Source: Planococcus citri (Eukaryota; Arthropoda; Insecta; Hemiptera; Pseudococcidae). From it: a stretch of 64,000 bases of DNA. Positions 1 through 12,880 of this stretch are shown in pieces (position 1 is the stretch's first letter; each line of letters starts with the position of its first letter). Below the pieces are notes generated by a model. It was not told the origin of the DNA. It saw nothing but the letters and a program-made list of their open reading frames with translations, and did no database searches. Location of the stretch: assembly GCF_950023065.1 (NCBI RefSeq), contig NC_088677.1:89863469-89927468 (forward strand), written 5' to 3'. The position numbers were made by a program, and so were the translations under genes.

Positions 1-160
1 TCTGCCACTGCCAAAACTGTCATTATCCTCATTATTCTGTACGAATGTAATCATAAAGTAATTGCATTTCGTCTGATTGATGAATCGTTTTCAACTCGAC
101 GGTTCTCAAATCTCAATGCACCACTGTACCTATACTGTTGAGTGCTGAAACACGGTCAAA

Positions 161-3100
161 ATGACCCAGGATCAAGGTATTACTTTTATAAATTTTAGTG
201 ATAATATTACTCTATTTATTTTCATCATAAATCAAATTACCTACTCTCAGCAGATGGGCCGGATCACTTTAATGTTCTACAACAATGTATGCAATCCATC
301 GATCATAAGAAATCTATAAATTTGATTGCAGAGGTATCGTATTTTTTCTATTCTTCATTTTCCTGCATGCTAGTCACTAGTCAGTCTGCACTTGTCATTT
401 TGAAGCAATTTATGATTCAACGTAAACTTCCCCTGTATTTTAATTATGATGTTTTACAGTACATCCAGAGAAATATCATTCGCTGCGAAACTCCACACGA
501 GGGATGCATTCATATTAAACAAATCGTTCAAATTCTGTTGAGTCCTAGCGTAGAAAAAAACTTGAAAAAAGGAATTGTGAAGTAAGCCTGATACCCTTCT
601 AATCAATAATTTTAATTCTGTTGAAATGTTAATCTTCAATTTTCATCTTTTACAGGTGCATTATGAAAATTCCGAAAAAATGGCACTCCGAAGTGTTCGC
701 TGAAATTTCACACTACCTCGACGGATCATCGGTTACAGATCCTTCAGCTACTCAGATCACCATTCGTAATTACTTTGAAAACGTTGTCGTCTTGCTGGGT
801 GATGAAGTCGTTTATCAAAATATACTGGTGGCCAATTTTTCGCAAATTGCATCCGCTTACGAGTGTGTTCTCAACAGATTGTCTACAAGTTTGAAGTAAT
901 ATTTATTTTTGTTCATTGTGTACAAGATGTAACATAAAGCCGAACTGAAAAAAAATCTGTTTGATTTACAGACAAGAACTCACCAAAGTGAAGGAAATTG
1001 AAATTGCCGAGCTTTTCCATTTTCTAATTCAAACGTTGATCGTGTTTGTGGATGAAAGTTGTAAATGTAAATCGTCTGTTGACGTTCCACCCTCATTATA
1101 CCAATCTATACTTGATCTAATGTCAAACAATAAGATCGGTGTTAATACCATTAATAACTGTGGATTACTCCTCGTTACTATGAATTATCATTTTTTTACC
1201 GTTTCTTCGTCACTGACGGTTCGTATGGGTTATTTTACGACACATTTATTTATTCTATTCGATTAATAATTCATCTTCCGAATTTGCAGTTATTGAAAAA
1301 ATTCGTCGAAAACTCACCCATTCAATGTTTAGCTATTTGCCATGGATTTCTCGCCAGTGCATCATTCAACCTTTATATTTCTTCCAGTTCGGATAATCTA
1401 CTTGTACAGATATGTGGAGTCTTATGGCGTATTCACTCTACGTAAGAATGAAATTACCTGCTGTCAATTTTTAAATGGAAAATTTAATGATAGTTTAATT
1501 GTGCGTACATCATTTCAGATACGCGAATGATACCCTCGTTGTGATAGGAATTCTGAAAATCGTCCTGTTGTTGGTCAAGAAAGTTAATTTCGAAAATCAT
1601 CGTGTGCCGGAAAATTGTGTCGAACATTTGATTAATTTAGTTCTTCCATATTTGGATCATTTTTTAAATCCGGCTAAAAATTTAGCGAAAGAAGCTTTGA
1701 ACCAATTGACATTGCAAAAGAGTTGAGTACTTCAAGCTGTTAGATTTAAATTAATTTTTGAAAATTTACTAACTTGATAAATTATTTTGTTGCAGACGAA
1801 TTTGTGATCTCTAAATTGCTCGATATCATCGAGAAAACTCGTCGCATAGATCGAAAAACTTGTTTAATCCTAACGGCTTTGTGTAATGTGATCAAATTCT
1901 CACGTATTCTAGCTTCGTATGAAACGATAATTGAAGATTTGCGGAGTTCCATAAAGAATACTGTTTCGACGAGCTACGTTAGTATTCGATTTTTTAAAAT
2001 TACTTTCTTTTTTTTCGTGCTTTTAAAAACTTGCTTGTTGTTTAGATGTGTCAAGTATATTTATCGCTGATGATTTCCGATTACTCTAACGAGAAAGTCG
2101 ACCATTGGTTTGATACGTGGATGAAACCGATTCTCAAGGAATGCTCCAATTATAATTTATTGCTCGAATATATTTTTGTTCCTGTTGTCAAGTTATCCGA
2201 TGCGGTATTTGAGAAAATTATGAGGTATACGAAATTTCCATTGCAGTTCTTCATTAATAATTTATTAACACCCAAACCCAAGCTGTGACGTGCGATCGGG
2301 TTCCTTGATCGGTGTCATTGCTAACGTCAGCCAAAAGTGTGACCAGCCGATTACGAAATTTTTTTGAAAAAAGGCCCAGCATGACTTGTAAAATGTCTTC
2401 TTTTTTCGAAATAAATTCATTCCTGGCTAGTCTGTCTTTCATTTCATTATTTTTGAATTACACCATTTCTGGGAAGTAGGTTGAGATTGAGAATCGCGAA
2501 ATTTCCATCTGCGGCTGATGGCAGGCTTGTCACCGATCATGGAACATTATTGACAAAAGTACTGCAATTCATTTATGTTATTATCAACAGGTATGATCGT
2601 CTAGTTGATGAGAGTAATTATTCGGTCATCGTCAAATTTCTATTAGAAACGAAAGCGTGCCATCCTTCAAGTATCGACGATTTACCAAATGTTTCTCAGT
2701 TAAATTTGAATTCAAATCGTTGGAAAAATTTACTTCCTTTTGAAATGATGATACGAGCCAGTTGTGTGCCCAATAGCATGGTGAGTTAACGCCTTGTTAC
2801 TTAATCGTTTTTTCCATTTCATTTTCTGTATTTTTAGGTGATGATGGATTCATTAATTGAAATTTCTTTCTGTTTGTTGAAGGATGCTTTAAACACAGCG
2901 AGGTTGATCGTCGAACATATCAAAGGAAAATATTGTACGCCGGAAGAAATTGAAGTATTAAAATTTTTTATAGATTCGCAATTTTCGACTGATAAATCCG
3001 ATTTCCGTTGTAAATTTTTGAACTTACAAATGCAAGTAGGTTACAAAAAATAATATACTTAATACGATTTATTAGGATGGCTCTTCGTGAACTTTTTTCG

Positions 3101-6100
3101 CGAACTTGTTTGCTTCCATCCAATAAGTTCTTAGTTTTGTAATAAATTAATCACAATGTTTTTGAGCAATTTATGTATTTTTCTTCCAGTTATTCGTCAA
3201 AATATCGCATCATCTTCATCCGAATGATTCAAATTCAGATACAAAACATATTTTTGATTTCGTCGACTGGATAATTCGTTACTCGTTGAGTAATTTATTC
3301 GCAGGAGCTTCTTATGGAAGACGATTTACTGCGTTGCGAATGTGCAAAATGTTAATCGATTTAAATCTATGGCTTCCGACGTTCATAAATCGTGACACTG
3401 TGAAGACATTTCTGTATAGTTTAAGTGATGGCTACGAAGAAAATGAGCTGATTGCGAAAGATATTCTGTTGCGGATTTTATCTCAAAATCCACATCTAAT
3501 GGTTGGTGTGCTGTCGGGCAACTCTCACTGTATATTAAACCAACAGAAGCCATCTGTTCTAACGATATTTTTCTTTGAATTTATTCTCAACGTATAGAGT
3601 GACGCTGATAAACTCAGTTTGTATGGCGATACAATTGAAATGATTAATGGAATGAGGTTCTCAGAACATAACACTGCTGCCTACCTATTGGAAATATTAT
3701 GCTGTACAAGTCGTTCGATGGTATATTTTTCAAATATTGCTCCTGAACATGAAACGGGAAACTTGGTTCAGCGATTCGAAAATCTAGAAGTACAGTAAGA
3801 TTTGCTCTCTTTTATATTCTGGTACATATTACACAATTGTGTTCGATAAGTACTTACATTTTCTAATCTATGAATTTGAATACTTTACAGCGAACGAGAT
3901 TGTTATTTTATTCATTTACAAATATTAGTTTCAAAATTAAAGACTCAGTTGAGCCTGTGCAGGAAAGAAAATATTATTAAATATCCTCTTCATGGTTTCC
4001 TACACGTGATTAGATACCTGTTGAATCATGTTCCGCTAGAGTAAGTTACATTCCCACATTTTCAAGAAAGAAAACACGTTATTCGGAGATAATTATCGAG
4101 TTATGTTAAATTCTCTTCTTTACAGAGATCAATCTATTGTGGATATCACAAGTTGGAAGGTTTTAATAAATGATATCATACACGTATCCATATCGTGTAA
4201 CGAATTTGCCGTCTTTATCGTGAGTCATTCTTCGCCGGAAGGATATTTACCTGATGAAGCATACGGTAAAAATACGAGCATGAGTTCGGTTCATTCAGAA
4301 TATTAATTAATATTACTACAATTTCGATTTTTTTTCTTTTTTATAGATGAAGACGAACATAATGTTTTCAACGCAGCGCAGCAAACCTTACTTTGTAATT
4401 GGAGAGCGGTGAAAGGAGCTTCGTTGGTATTGGGTGACTTAGTAGAGAAATTTTCTGTCGGATATACGGATGATAATGAAGCCTATTTGTATAAAGATAC
4501 GTTTTTGATTATCGGCGATCATTTAAAAACGTTAATTTATCAAATCAAACACAAAGGTTCCTTCAAACAAGTTTATATCGCATTATTTCAATACTGTAAA
4601 CGTTGCTGGAGGTGGGTAAAACGGCAGTTAATTTCAATAAGTTACGCAGATGTGTTTTTAGAATCTTAGTAATTTTTATTTCCTTGGTGCAGGTCATCTG
4701 ATTACGAAATAAACGCTATACCTAAACAATGGTTGAAGGAAATAGAAAATATGATCGTTACCAGCGCTAAACAGCTTTGTCTTACTAGACGTAGCGCTGG
4801 TATTCCATGCATCGTTCTGGTAAGATACCTATACTGTACGAATATCATTTTCTTCAAGTAGGTATGCAGGGACTTTGTTTTTATGATCACTTCGTACGGT
4901 TTTCAGGCTATTATATGCACAGAATTTGATGATAAACGAAAATTCACATCGAATCTTTTGAACGAGTTCATGAAAAACATGTTGAAAATACTAAATGACC
5001 AGGAAGCAGAAGTCGAAACTAAGATTCACGCTTTGAACATTGTTCGAGACTTATTCGTGCACAAAGATTTGGCCGAGCAAATCCACGGTTTCGTTGAAAA
5101 AGGAGTAATTATTGCGATTGCTGGTTTCAAATCATCTAACTGGAACGTAGGTGTTTTTCTCGTCTCGATATCCAATCGTTAAATTTTCAATAATACCGAA
5201 TATTTATCATTCCAGGAGAGAAATACCTCTAATTTACTTCTAAGTGCAATTTTGACGCGAATATTTGGAGTTTCTCGTTCTCGAACTACGGTTTCGTGGA
5301 AAAATAAGATGACCGGGAAATTCTTCTTCCAGAAATATCCTCTTTTGTTTGATGTTTTTCTGTTCCATCTTCAACAGAATGAATATGAAGATGTGAACGT
5401 GCAATCAGCATTGTATCCGATACTTCTTATTTTAGCTAGGCTTTATCCTTCGTATCATGACGAATGGAATTCCACTTTTCAGGTATCGTAATTCGTAATC
5501 AGTATTTCAAACATGTACAATCATTCGAACCAATTACTAAATCAATTGATTTTTCAATTTTAGCTGAGCACGTTCATTCCGTATATTTATAGCTGTTGTG
5601 AAAATCCCATCTTTAAAATAAGACAATTGGCGGCTCAAGCGATCGTACCTTTAATTACTCGTGATATTTACGTTGAACATCTGCGTAAAATTTGGACTCA
5701 TGTATTGTTACCAATACCTGAAAACGCCAAACATGGGTTATTATTACAGGTATCTAATTGTTTTCAACATTTGCATGCTTCGCATTTATGTAGTTCTCTA
5801 AAAATAATATTTTTTGTTTATGTGCAGTTTGACGGATTATTGCAAAATGTACCAGAACTGAATGAAAAACAGAACGAAGATTTCCAATTATTATCCGTTC
5901 ATATTTTATTAGAAGCCGATCCGCTTCTTCGGAGTAATCACAGTTTGGTGGTCAAAGAAAAATTGTTAAACATTTTATCTTCGCTGTTGAAAAGATATCA
6001 TCATGCTACGGATTTTTCAAAAATGGAGAATTACTTCTCGCATGAAAGCACCTCGAATTCTCACGAATGTAATTTGAATGAACGAAATTTCATTACGGCA

Positions 6101-7454
6101 TCGATTACTTTTAATATCGGTCTAAAATATCTATCCAGTTTTCGGAATAATAATTCGTCCGAATTTCTAAATTTTCTCGAAACTATGATACAGCGAGAAC
6201 CTGTCGAACAAAATTCAAATATCGTTGTAGATTTTCTCATAGAATTAATTTCAGAAGATGAATCGGACAGCGATAATTCCATATTACGAAATTTAATCTC
6301 GAATCATGACAAGCATGCTCTGAAAAAAATTGTGTTAAACTCAAAAACGATATATTTACATGTTTTAAAAAAATTGTCAGATGATAAATCTCACAGATTA
6401 TTCGATATGCTGTGTATTCTACCGGAATTCTTGAAGCAGTTTCAAGAAAAACGTACGATAAAAACACTTTCACTTTTCTGCAGAAAATATTCCAACAACG
6501 GAAAATTAATCGTTCCACTTTTGAGCTGTATTGATATTTTATTGGAGAATCAAGTGAGTATCGCATTCGTTCCACTCGATAGTTATAGTATAGTCTATTT
6601 ATCGTTCTACAAGCATTCTAATATTTTTGAATATTTTTGTGTTTTTTTTTTACAGGAATACTGGGACGATGAATATTTCTTTATTATAAAATCACTTCTT
6701 TCGTCTTATCATAAATTATGCGTAGACGGGCAACGAAAATTAAGAAGACTTCTCTTCAAACTGTGTACTTCTGACTACCTAAATAACGACATATATTTGA
6801 AATTAGACGTTTGGATTTTTATCGTCGGAAAAATATCGTGTATCGACGAACAAGATTTCGTATTCCTCAAACACATATGCTGCGAACCTTTTCGTTACGA
6901 GGATTATTTTCTTGCGCAGAAATTCATCGGATCATTTTGCGATAGTTTTCAATCATTGCCTTCATTTTGCGCCGTTGGCTTAATTTCGTGGATTATACAA
7001 AATTTAGGTGTGATTTTCAACAACGTTATTAAGGTAATTTTGGAAATCACTCGCGTTTTATTTAATCGCGTTCCGGATGTAACTAATATGCAGTTTATAC
7101 TTTTAGAATGACGTGTTCTTCGAAGATTTACCATATTATTTCGAAGATCATTTATTGATATGCCAATTCTCGTCGAAATATTTGAATACGTTATTGGAAC
7201 GGTGTCCTTTTATCATGGATGAGCATTTATCAGAAGCAACGTTGAGTTGGATCATGGAGCAAGGAGGCTTGAAGAAAGCTACGTGTGCTATCGATACTAT
7301 GCGTGATTTGATCTCGTATATTGTGCGATTATTTGAAAATGAAATTTCGCCCGAATTCGCCAAAACTTCGGATACTGCATTTTTACCTAGTGAGACGGTG
7401 GAGAGACGAATTGTTGAAGTTAAATTATCTTTGTTATCTTCCTTGTTAAACTAA
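161..7454 (+). CDS. THADA: THADA homologue (tRNA 2'-O-methyltransferase regulator, Trm732/DUF2428 family), 24 exons
   Basis: Family role: THADA/Trm732 partners the FTSJ1/Trm7 methyltransferase that modifies Cm32 of tRNA; animal THADA also affects calcium pumping and energy balance. My phase-consistent model is 161-176, 251-333, 460-581, 656-895, 972-1218, 1290-1441, 1519-1721, 1796-1977, 2046-2224, 2283-2336, 2480-2780, 2838-3035, 3190-3501, 3598-3794, 3891-4040, 4126-4265, 4347-4611, 4693-4819, 4907-5146, 5216-5482, 5564-5749, 5828-6553, 6656-7033 and 7107-7454. It gives about 1,770 aa, usual for the family. Diagnostic words in order: HIKQIVQ near residue 50, LFAGASYGRRFTALR near 695, SSPEGYLPDE near 912, RRSAGIP near 1048, LTRIFGVSRS near 1149 and RQLAAQAIVP near 1245. 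The protein is predicted to be an alpha-helical repeat. The start is a five-codon exon (MTQDQ). The weakest boundaries flank the 54-bp tenth exon and the end of the fifth exon. Confidence 0.9.
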
Positions 7455-7593
7455 ACTGTGATCGTTGAAATTAAATATAAGCCGTTTTTAATACTATGCG
7501 TTCGAAGATCTATATTTTTCCTTTTCGATATTGTAGTTGAATGAGTTGTTGCTGTTGCTGATGGAGTTGTAAACCGGGATGAACTGATTGAAG
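7455..7593 (+). promoter_or_regulatory. THADA 3' untranslated region with ATTAAA poly(A) signal
   Basis: The stop codon TAA at 7452-7454 is followed by ATTAAA at 7470-7475, the commonest variant of the AATAAA cleavage signal, and then a T-rich stretch. The 3' UTR is therefore probably very short and ends before the TIR element at 7594. Confidence 0.5.
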
Positions 7594-7748
7594 GAGGGTC
7601 TATACTGAACTTAACCGTAAACTTATTCCCTTAACTTAAGAATAAGACTGGTTTATACTGAATTTAATGTACGTCAACATAAAAGTTGCCTTTGTTTAAC
7701 TTCTAGGGTTAAGTTTAAGGTTACGGTTAAATTCAGTATAGCCGCACC
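7594..7748. mobile_element. 155-bp MITE with about 27-bp terminal inverted repeats
   Basis: The left end GAGGGTCTATACTGAAC and the inverted right end GGTGCGGCTATACTGAA continue as matching arms through TTAACCGTAA. The element is flanked by the 6-bp direct repeat TTGAAG (7588-7593 and 7749-7754). It encodes nothing. It sits about 140 bp downstream of the THADA stop codon. The superfamily is not assignable by eye. Confidence 0.75.
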
Positions 7749-9022
7749 TTGAAGCAATAATGAAGATTTTGTTCAGGGAATATTATTAATTTCATTGCGA
7801 GCTGAATAAATATTGAGGTATTTATTATTATATTATAATTATATTATTTATTTTTATTATCATCATTTTTATTTTTTATCAAATTGAATGAAAAATTATT
7901 TCGAGTAATTGAAGGTAATTTCCAGTAATTCCGTAATTACTCCCACGAAACCCCTTAAAAACAAAACCACGCCCAAAAGCCAAAAATTACTTACAAAATT
8001 TTTTTATTTTTTTTTCTGCAGTTTTTTCAAAAGTCGGAATTCCCGTGATGAACAAGTATGAAAAAATTTTAATTAAATATAAATTCAGTTCTAATTAGTG
8101 AAATTATCGCGATTTTTACGTGATGGTATTCGCTTCGTGCTCCTAGAATTTGTATCGTTCGACGAAGAGTTCATTCATCGCTATCGTATTCCTTTCTTTT
8201 TGGTACGTATACGCTGGTCATTATCACCTTACAGGCTCGCGATCAATATTAGAATAACTTGTTGAATTCGCTATTGATTCTGGGTAACCTTATCTCGGAT
8301 ATTCTTCTTAGTATTTTAAAACATTTATGGAATGTTATGTTTTCTCACGGATGAATTAAAATTGAGATTTACAGTTGCACAGTCATCGAAACACGAAGCA
8401 TTACCTCAATCACACAAGAGGTGAAATTAGTTCACCGCCTCCTGCATATTGAGATCATGAGAAATGTAGAATTCAAAGAGTCGTAATGTTTCTCCTTTGC
8501 TCGATTTTCATGAAATTCGTTGTCATCTGTCATGAATTAATAATTTGTAACGATGCATTAGTTTTTGCGGTTGTATAATCGAGCCATCGAACACAAACAA
8601 AACACCGAAGTTGATATTTTGATGACTTGAACTTGGATTTTTTGTTGAAAATTTCCTTTAATTTTTTATAATTCATCTAGTCCTCTTTCAGCTACAGATA
8701 CTTACGAAGGAATTATTCAATCCTGAGAAATGTTTTGATTTCATGAAAAGTTATTCTCTGATGTTGGAACGAGACGCCCAAAACCATCGATCAATCGATT
8801 CATCTACTCTGCTGGCATTTGATCCATGATTTAATTTCGAATAATACGTTGAAGTTTCGTCCGAACGGTTTCAAAATTTTAAGAAGATTTGAAAATAATT
8901 ATCAAACGTTTGATAAGCTGCATAATGAGAAATAACCGGATGAGTTGATTTTTTTTATGTAGTCCGAAACTGTCCTGTGATAGGCTAGAAAAAAATATAG
9001 AATGATTCCGAGTGAAAAATGA
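7749..9022. other. Intergenic AT-rich sequence, no gene seen
   Basis: I see no splice-bounded reading frame, conserved protein word or clear repeat here. 7820-7900 is TTA-rich low-complexity sequence. Confidence 0.5.
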
Positions 9023-9027
9023 TTGGG

Positions 9028-9175
9028 TAGATCAGATTTGATCTGATCGGAACTCGGTATTCCCTGGATCTAATTTGATCTGATTATATCAAAATTGTGA
9101 TCAGATTAGGTCTTAAACAGATCAGAGTTCTGATCGAATTAGACCTATTCAGACGTACAGACTTGATCGGATCCC
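9028..9175. repeat. Degenerate GATCTGATC-type repeat cluster
   Basis: Short words such as AGATCAGATTTGATCTGATC recur about eight times in both orientations. Similar words (CCAGATCTGATCAGAT) appear at 25014-25030 and 25977-26035, flanking the LINE fragment there. Unit length is irregular. Confidence 0.5.
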
Positions 9176-10130
9176 ACCCCCTCCTCCTCATTAGATGAGT
9201 TATATCACTCGATCCTTCTAATTGGGTACCTCCTAAGCATCGTTCTTGTTTTAAATAAGCATACTTACGTGCAAAATGTTGAAAAAAATTATTTTCAACC
9301 AACATTTAGCGGAAAATACATATGATATACGATGTGAAAACACGGTAAAAACTTTTCAACACGGTCGTTTATTACTTTTTATATCTTTTTAGTTCGAGTG
9401 TTAAAGAAGGAAGTGTATATAAGATGTTATCTATTATGTACAAATCGCTAGCTGTTTGGCGAAAATATACTCCCCAAAATGGTAACGTTACCGTATTAAA
9501 GTTACCCATCTGATGTGGGCTTTTATGTTATTGAAATTTTTAAAACTTCTGCTCGCGTTCTGTTCATTTTTTCCCCCATATACCTAATTCAGTTTTCTAA
9601 TTTAGCAAATGTCTGCGTTATTTTCGTTTACTGTGTAGGTATAAAGTGGTTTTTCTATGGTGGTGTTTTCAAAGATTTTCATCTAAGGTACCTATTATAT
9701 AGGTCTTTTAGAATTCACAAATATTGAAGTATATTTTGACGATACTCGTTTGTGTTGTAGAGATTGTGTTATTAATGGGAATGGCGTTTTGAATTGGATG
9801 GGATCTATAAGTAAGACCTTACGTTGAACAAAATTTAGTTTTTCAGTAAAAGTTTGCTAACATTTTGATATAAAAGAACTTTTTTGAACTGGAAAATCGG
9901 AACCAGAAGTACAAAAATTGTTAAAAAGTTTCGGCGATTTATCAGAAATTCATAAAAGTTCTGATTTTTGTCAGGAATTTGATAAAGTCCCAATTTTCAG
10001 CCAGAATAGGAGAAAAGTCGTAATAATTTCTCGTTACAGAAATTCAAAAAAAGTTTCAAATCAGAAATAATCGACTTGAATTTTTCTTTCAGAAGTTTAA
10101 AAAAATAGGGTACCTAATCTATATATACAC
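9176..10130. other. AT-rich intergenic stretch
   Basis: No supported gene. From about 9890 the sequence turns into the degenerate AT-rich tandem texture (repeated CAGAAATT...AAAAAGT words) that also fills 10470-10920. Confidence 0.4.
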
Positions 10131-10132
10131 GA

Positions 10133-10462
10133 CTACACGTACCTAGTACCTTGTGGTGCCCGGGTCTTTTATGGTAATTGTGGTGCCCGCGTACATAGAG
10201 GATCATATATATATGTATGATAAAGGTGTTTTCGAGCAGTTTATTTTTTGAGGGGTTTTTAGTCATAGTGGTGCCCGTTATATAAACTTGGTACTTGTTG
10301 TGCCTGCCTCAAAATTTTTTTTTTCACCTTAGAGTGCATTTCATCAAATTCTACATCGTTTTATATAAAAAGACCTTGTGGTGCCCGATTTGGGCTCCAC
10401 AAGCCCCAAACCGGGCACCACAATGACTACGTATACTTAAAACGGGCACCACAATGACTAAG
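10133..10462. repeat. GTGGTGCCCG repeat cluster with a hairpin and a TIR element
   Basis: The word TTGTGGTGCCCG occurs at about 10148, 10180, 10268 and 10375. Its reverse complement CGGGCACCACAA occurs at about 10411 and 10443. TAGTCATAGTGGTGCCCGTT at 10260 and the inverted AACGGGCACCACAATGACTA ending near 10461 look like the TIRs of a roughly 200-bp element. Inside it, 10375-10422 is a tight hairpin: GTGGTGCCCGATTTGGGCT against AGCCCCAAACCGGGCACCAC. Confidence 0.65.
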
Positions 10463-10469
10463 TTTAAAT

Positions 10470-10920
10470 CTAGAAGTTTCAATGCTTGCCACTCTGCGAA
10501 AATTTTCATCAGAAATTTGAAAAAGGTCACGATTTTTTAGCCAACATTTGGAAAAAGGTCCAATTTTTTCCAGTAATTCAAAAATGTCTCGATTTTCCAA
10601 CTGTCCTGATTTTTTGTCAGAATTTTTGCCAAGATTTCAAAAAAAATCTTGACTTTTTCCTAAAATTAAAAAAGTTTCAATTTTTGTTAGAAGTTTGAAA
10701 AATTTCTAGTTTTTTGGTAAGAGATTCAAAATAGCCCTGTTTCTTTTTAATAGTAAAAAAATCCTGATTTTTTAAATCAAAAATTCAAAAAAAGTGCAGA
10801 TTTTTCTGTATGAAGTGCAATAAAGTTTTGATTTTTGCCAGAAATTTAAAAGTTTTGATTTCGTGTTTAGCACATGAAAATGTACCAGTAGACCAAAATT
10901 CAGCTTTCTACCTCACTTTT
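10470..10920. repeat. Degenerate AT-rich tandem sequence
   Basis: Irregular units of about 30-40 bp built on CTGATTTTT..CAGAAATTT..AAAAAG. It is noncoding; the short open frames across it are translations of the repeat. Confidence 0.45.
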
Positions 10921-10926
10921 CCCAAT

Positions 10927-12880
10927 TAGTCCGGCATATGACAATAGGAGTGATTGCACCCCCCCCCCCCCGATCCTCCAGGACAACTTTTTTTCTTAAA
11001 GGAGACATCCTAAGGAACATTTTAAAGCAAACTTGGCTAAAAAAAGTTTACAAAATGGCGGCCATTTGATTGACAGGTCAGCCGAAATCGCAGATTTTGC
11101 GTTTCAACATAGGACTTGCACGAAATTTTTCAAACTTTATAAAGGTAGATCGAAAGATCATGCAAAAATTTATCATTTGTCAAAATTTCAAGTGGTAAAG
11201 TGCGTTTTTCGATTTTTGGTGAATTTTTGAAAATCCAATTTAGGCCAAAAATGTGGGAAAAAATCAAAATTTTACCAAATTGACCAAGAAAGCTGAAATT
11301 TGGGATATACCCTATTTTCAACATGCCAAATCGATTGGAAACGGTTGCAACCTGTTTTGAGCAGTTCTGAAGCCTCCAGTAGATTTTTGAAACTTAAAAT
11401 TTTCCCAAAATTTCATCAAACTGAGATGTAGAGTTGATATTCATTCTGCAAACTAATTTCAATATGCTACGAAGTTGACTCCTGGTAGATTTCAAGTCGT
11501 TTTGGAGCCTCCAGCGACTTTTTGAAAATTCCTGAAGCCTCCAGCAAATTTTTGAAACTTTAAATTATCACAAAATTTCATAAAATGGAGATGGAAAGCT
11601 GAAATTCTACTCTACACTCCAATTTTGAAAATTACTGGAGGCTCCAGTAGATTTTTGAATCTTGAAATTTCCCCAAAATTTCATCAAACTGAGATGGAGA
11701 GTCGAAATTCATTCTGCAAACTAATTTCAATACGCTACGAAGTTGACTGCTGGTGAATTTCAAGTCGTTTTGGAGCCTCCAGCGACTTTTTGAAAGGTTG
11801 TATGGCGTTTTTTTGGAAAATTGAAATTTCCTCAAAGTAGCTGGAAGCTTCAAAACCATTTGAAGCTACCATGTTCTCTGCGAAGTAAATTTCAGCTTGC
11901 CAACTCCATTTGATAAATTTATGTTGCGGGAATTTCAAGTTTCAAAAATCTACTGGAGGCTCCAGTAATTTTCAAAAAAAACGCTGGAGGCTCTAAAATG
12001 ACTTGAACTCACCTGAAGTCGTCTTCAGAGGGTGTTATAAATGGAGTGTAGAGTAGAATTTCAGCTTTCCTTCTCCATTTTATAAAATTTTGTGAAAATT
12101 TAAAGTTTCAAAAATCTACTGGAGGCTCCAGTAATTTTCAAAAAATCGCTGGAGGCTCCAAAACGACGCAAAATCCACCTGCAGTTGGCTTCGTAGCATA
12201 TTGAAATTAGTTTGCAGAATGAATATCGACTCTACATCTCAGTTTGATGAAATTTTGGGAAAATTTCAAGTTTCAAAAATCTACTGGAGGCTCCAGGAAT
12301 TTTCAAAAAGTCGCTGGAGGCTCCAAAACGACATAAAATCCACCTGCAGTTGACTTCGTAGCGTATTGAATTTAGTTTTTAGAATATATTTCAGCTTTAC
12401 AACTCCAATTTGATGGAATTTTGTGGGAATTTCGAGTTTCAAAAATCTGCTGGAGGCTCCAGAACTGCTCTAAACGGGTTGAAACCGTTTCCAATCGATT
12501 TTGCATGTTGAAAATAGGGTATATCCCAAATTTCAGCTTTCTTGGTCAATTTGGTAAAATTTTGATTTTTTCCCTCATTTTTGGCCTAAATTGGATTTTC
12601 AAAAATTCACCAAAAATCGAAAAACGCACTTTAGCACTTGAAATTTTGACAGGTGATAAATTTTTGCATGATCTTTCGATCTAGCTTTATAAAGTTTGAA
12701 AAATTTCGTGCAAGCCCTATGTTGAAACGCAATATCTGCGATTTCGGGTTACCTGTCAATCAAAATGCCCGCCATTTTGTGAGTAAGGCCAACTTATTTT
12801 GGGCGAGTTTGCTTTAAAATGTTCCTTAGGATGTCCCATTTAAGAAAAAAGTTGTCCCGGAGGATCGGCGGGGGGGGGGG
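10927..12880. mobile_element. About 2 kb palindromic (foldback) element, copy A, right terminus missing
   Basis: The left end TAGTCCGGCATATGACAATA is followed by a poly-C run. The sequence then reads into a left arm whose reverse complement forms the right arm. For example ACATCCTAAGGAACATTTTAAAGC near 11005 pairs with the inverted copy near 12820, and the GGAGCCTCCAG blocks pair throughout. Arms are about 950 bp each, meeting near 11,900. The right arm stops at a poly-G run at 12868-12880 and lacks the terminal CTATTGTCATATGCCGGACTA-type end. There is no coding frame. It is a sister of 31374-33442. Confidence 0.85.

Noticed and set aside
2254..2442. Minus-strand 62-codon frame opposite THADA
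   Set aside because: It is antisense to exon 10 and its flanking introns; the plus strand explains the region.
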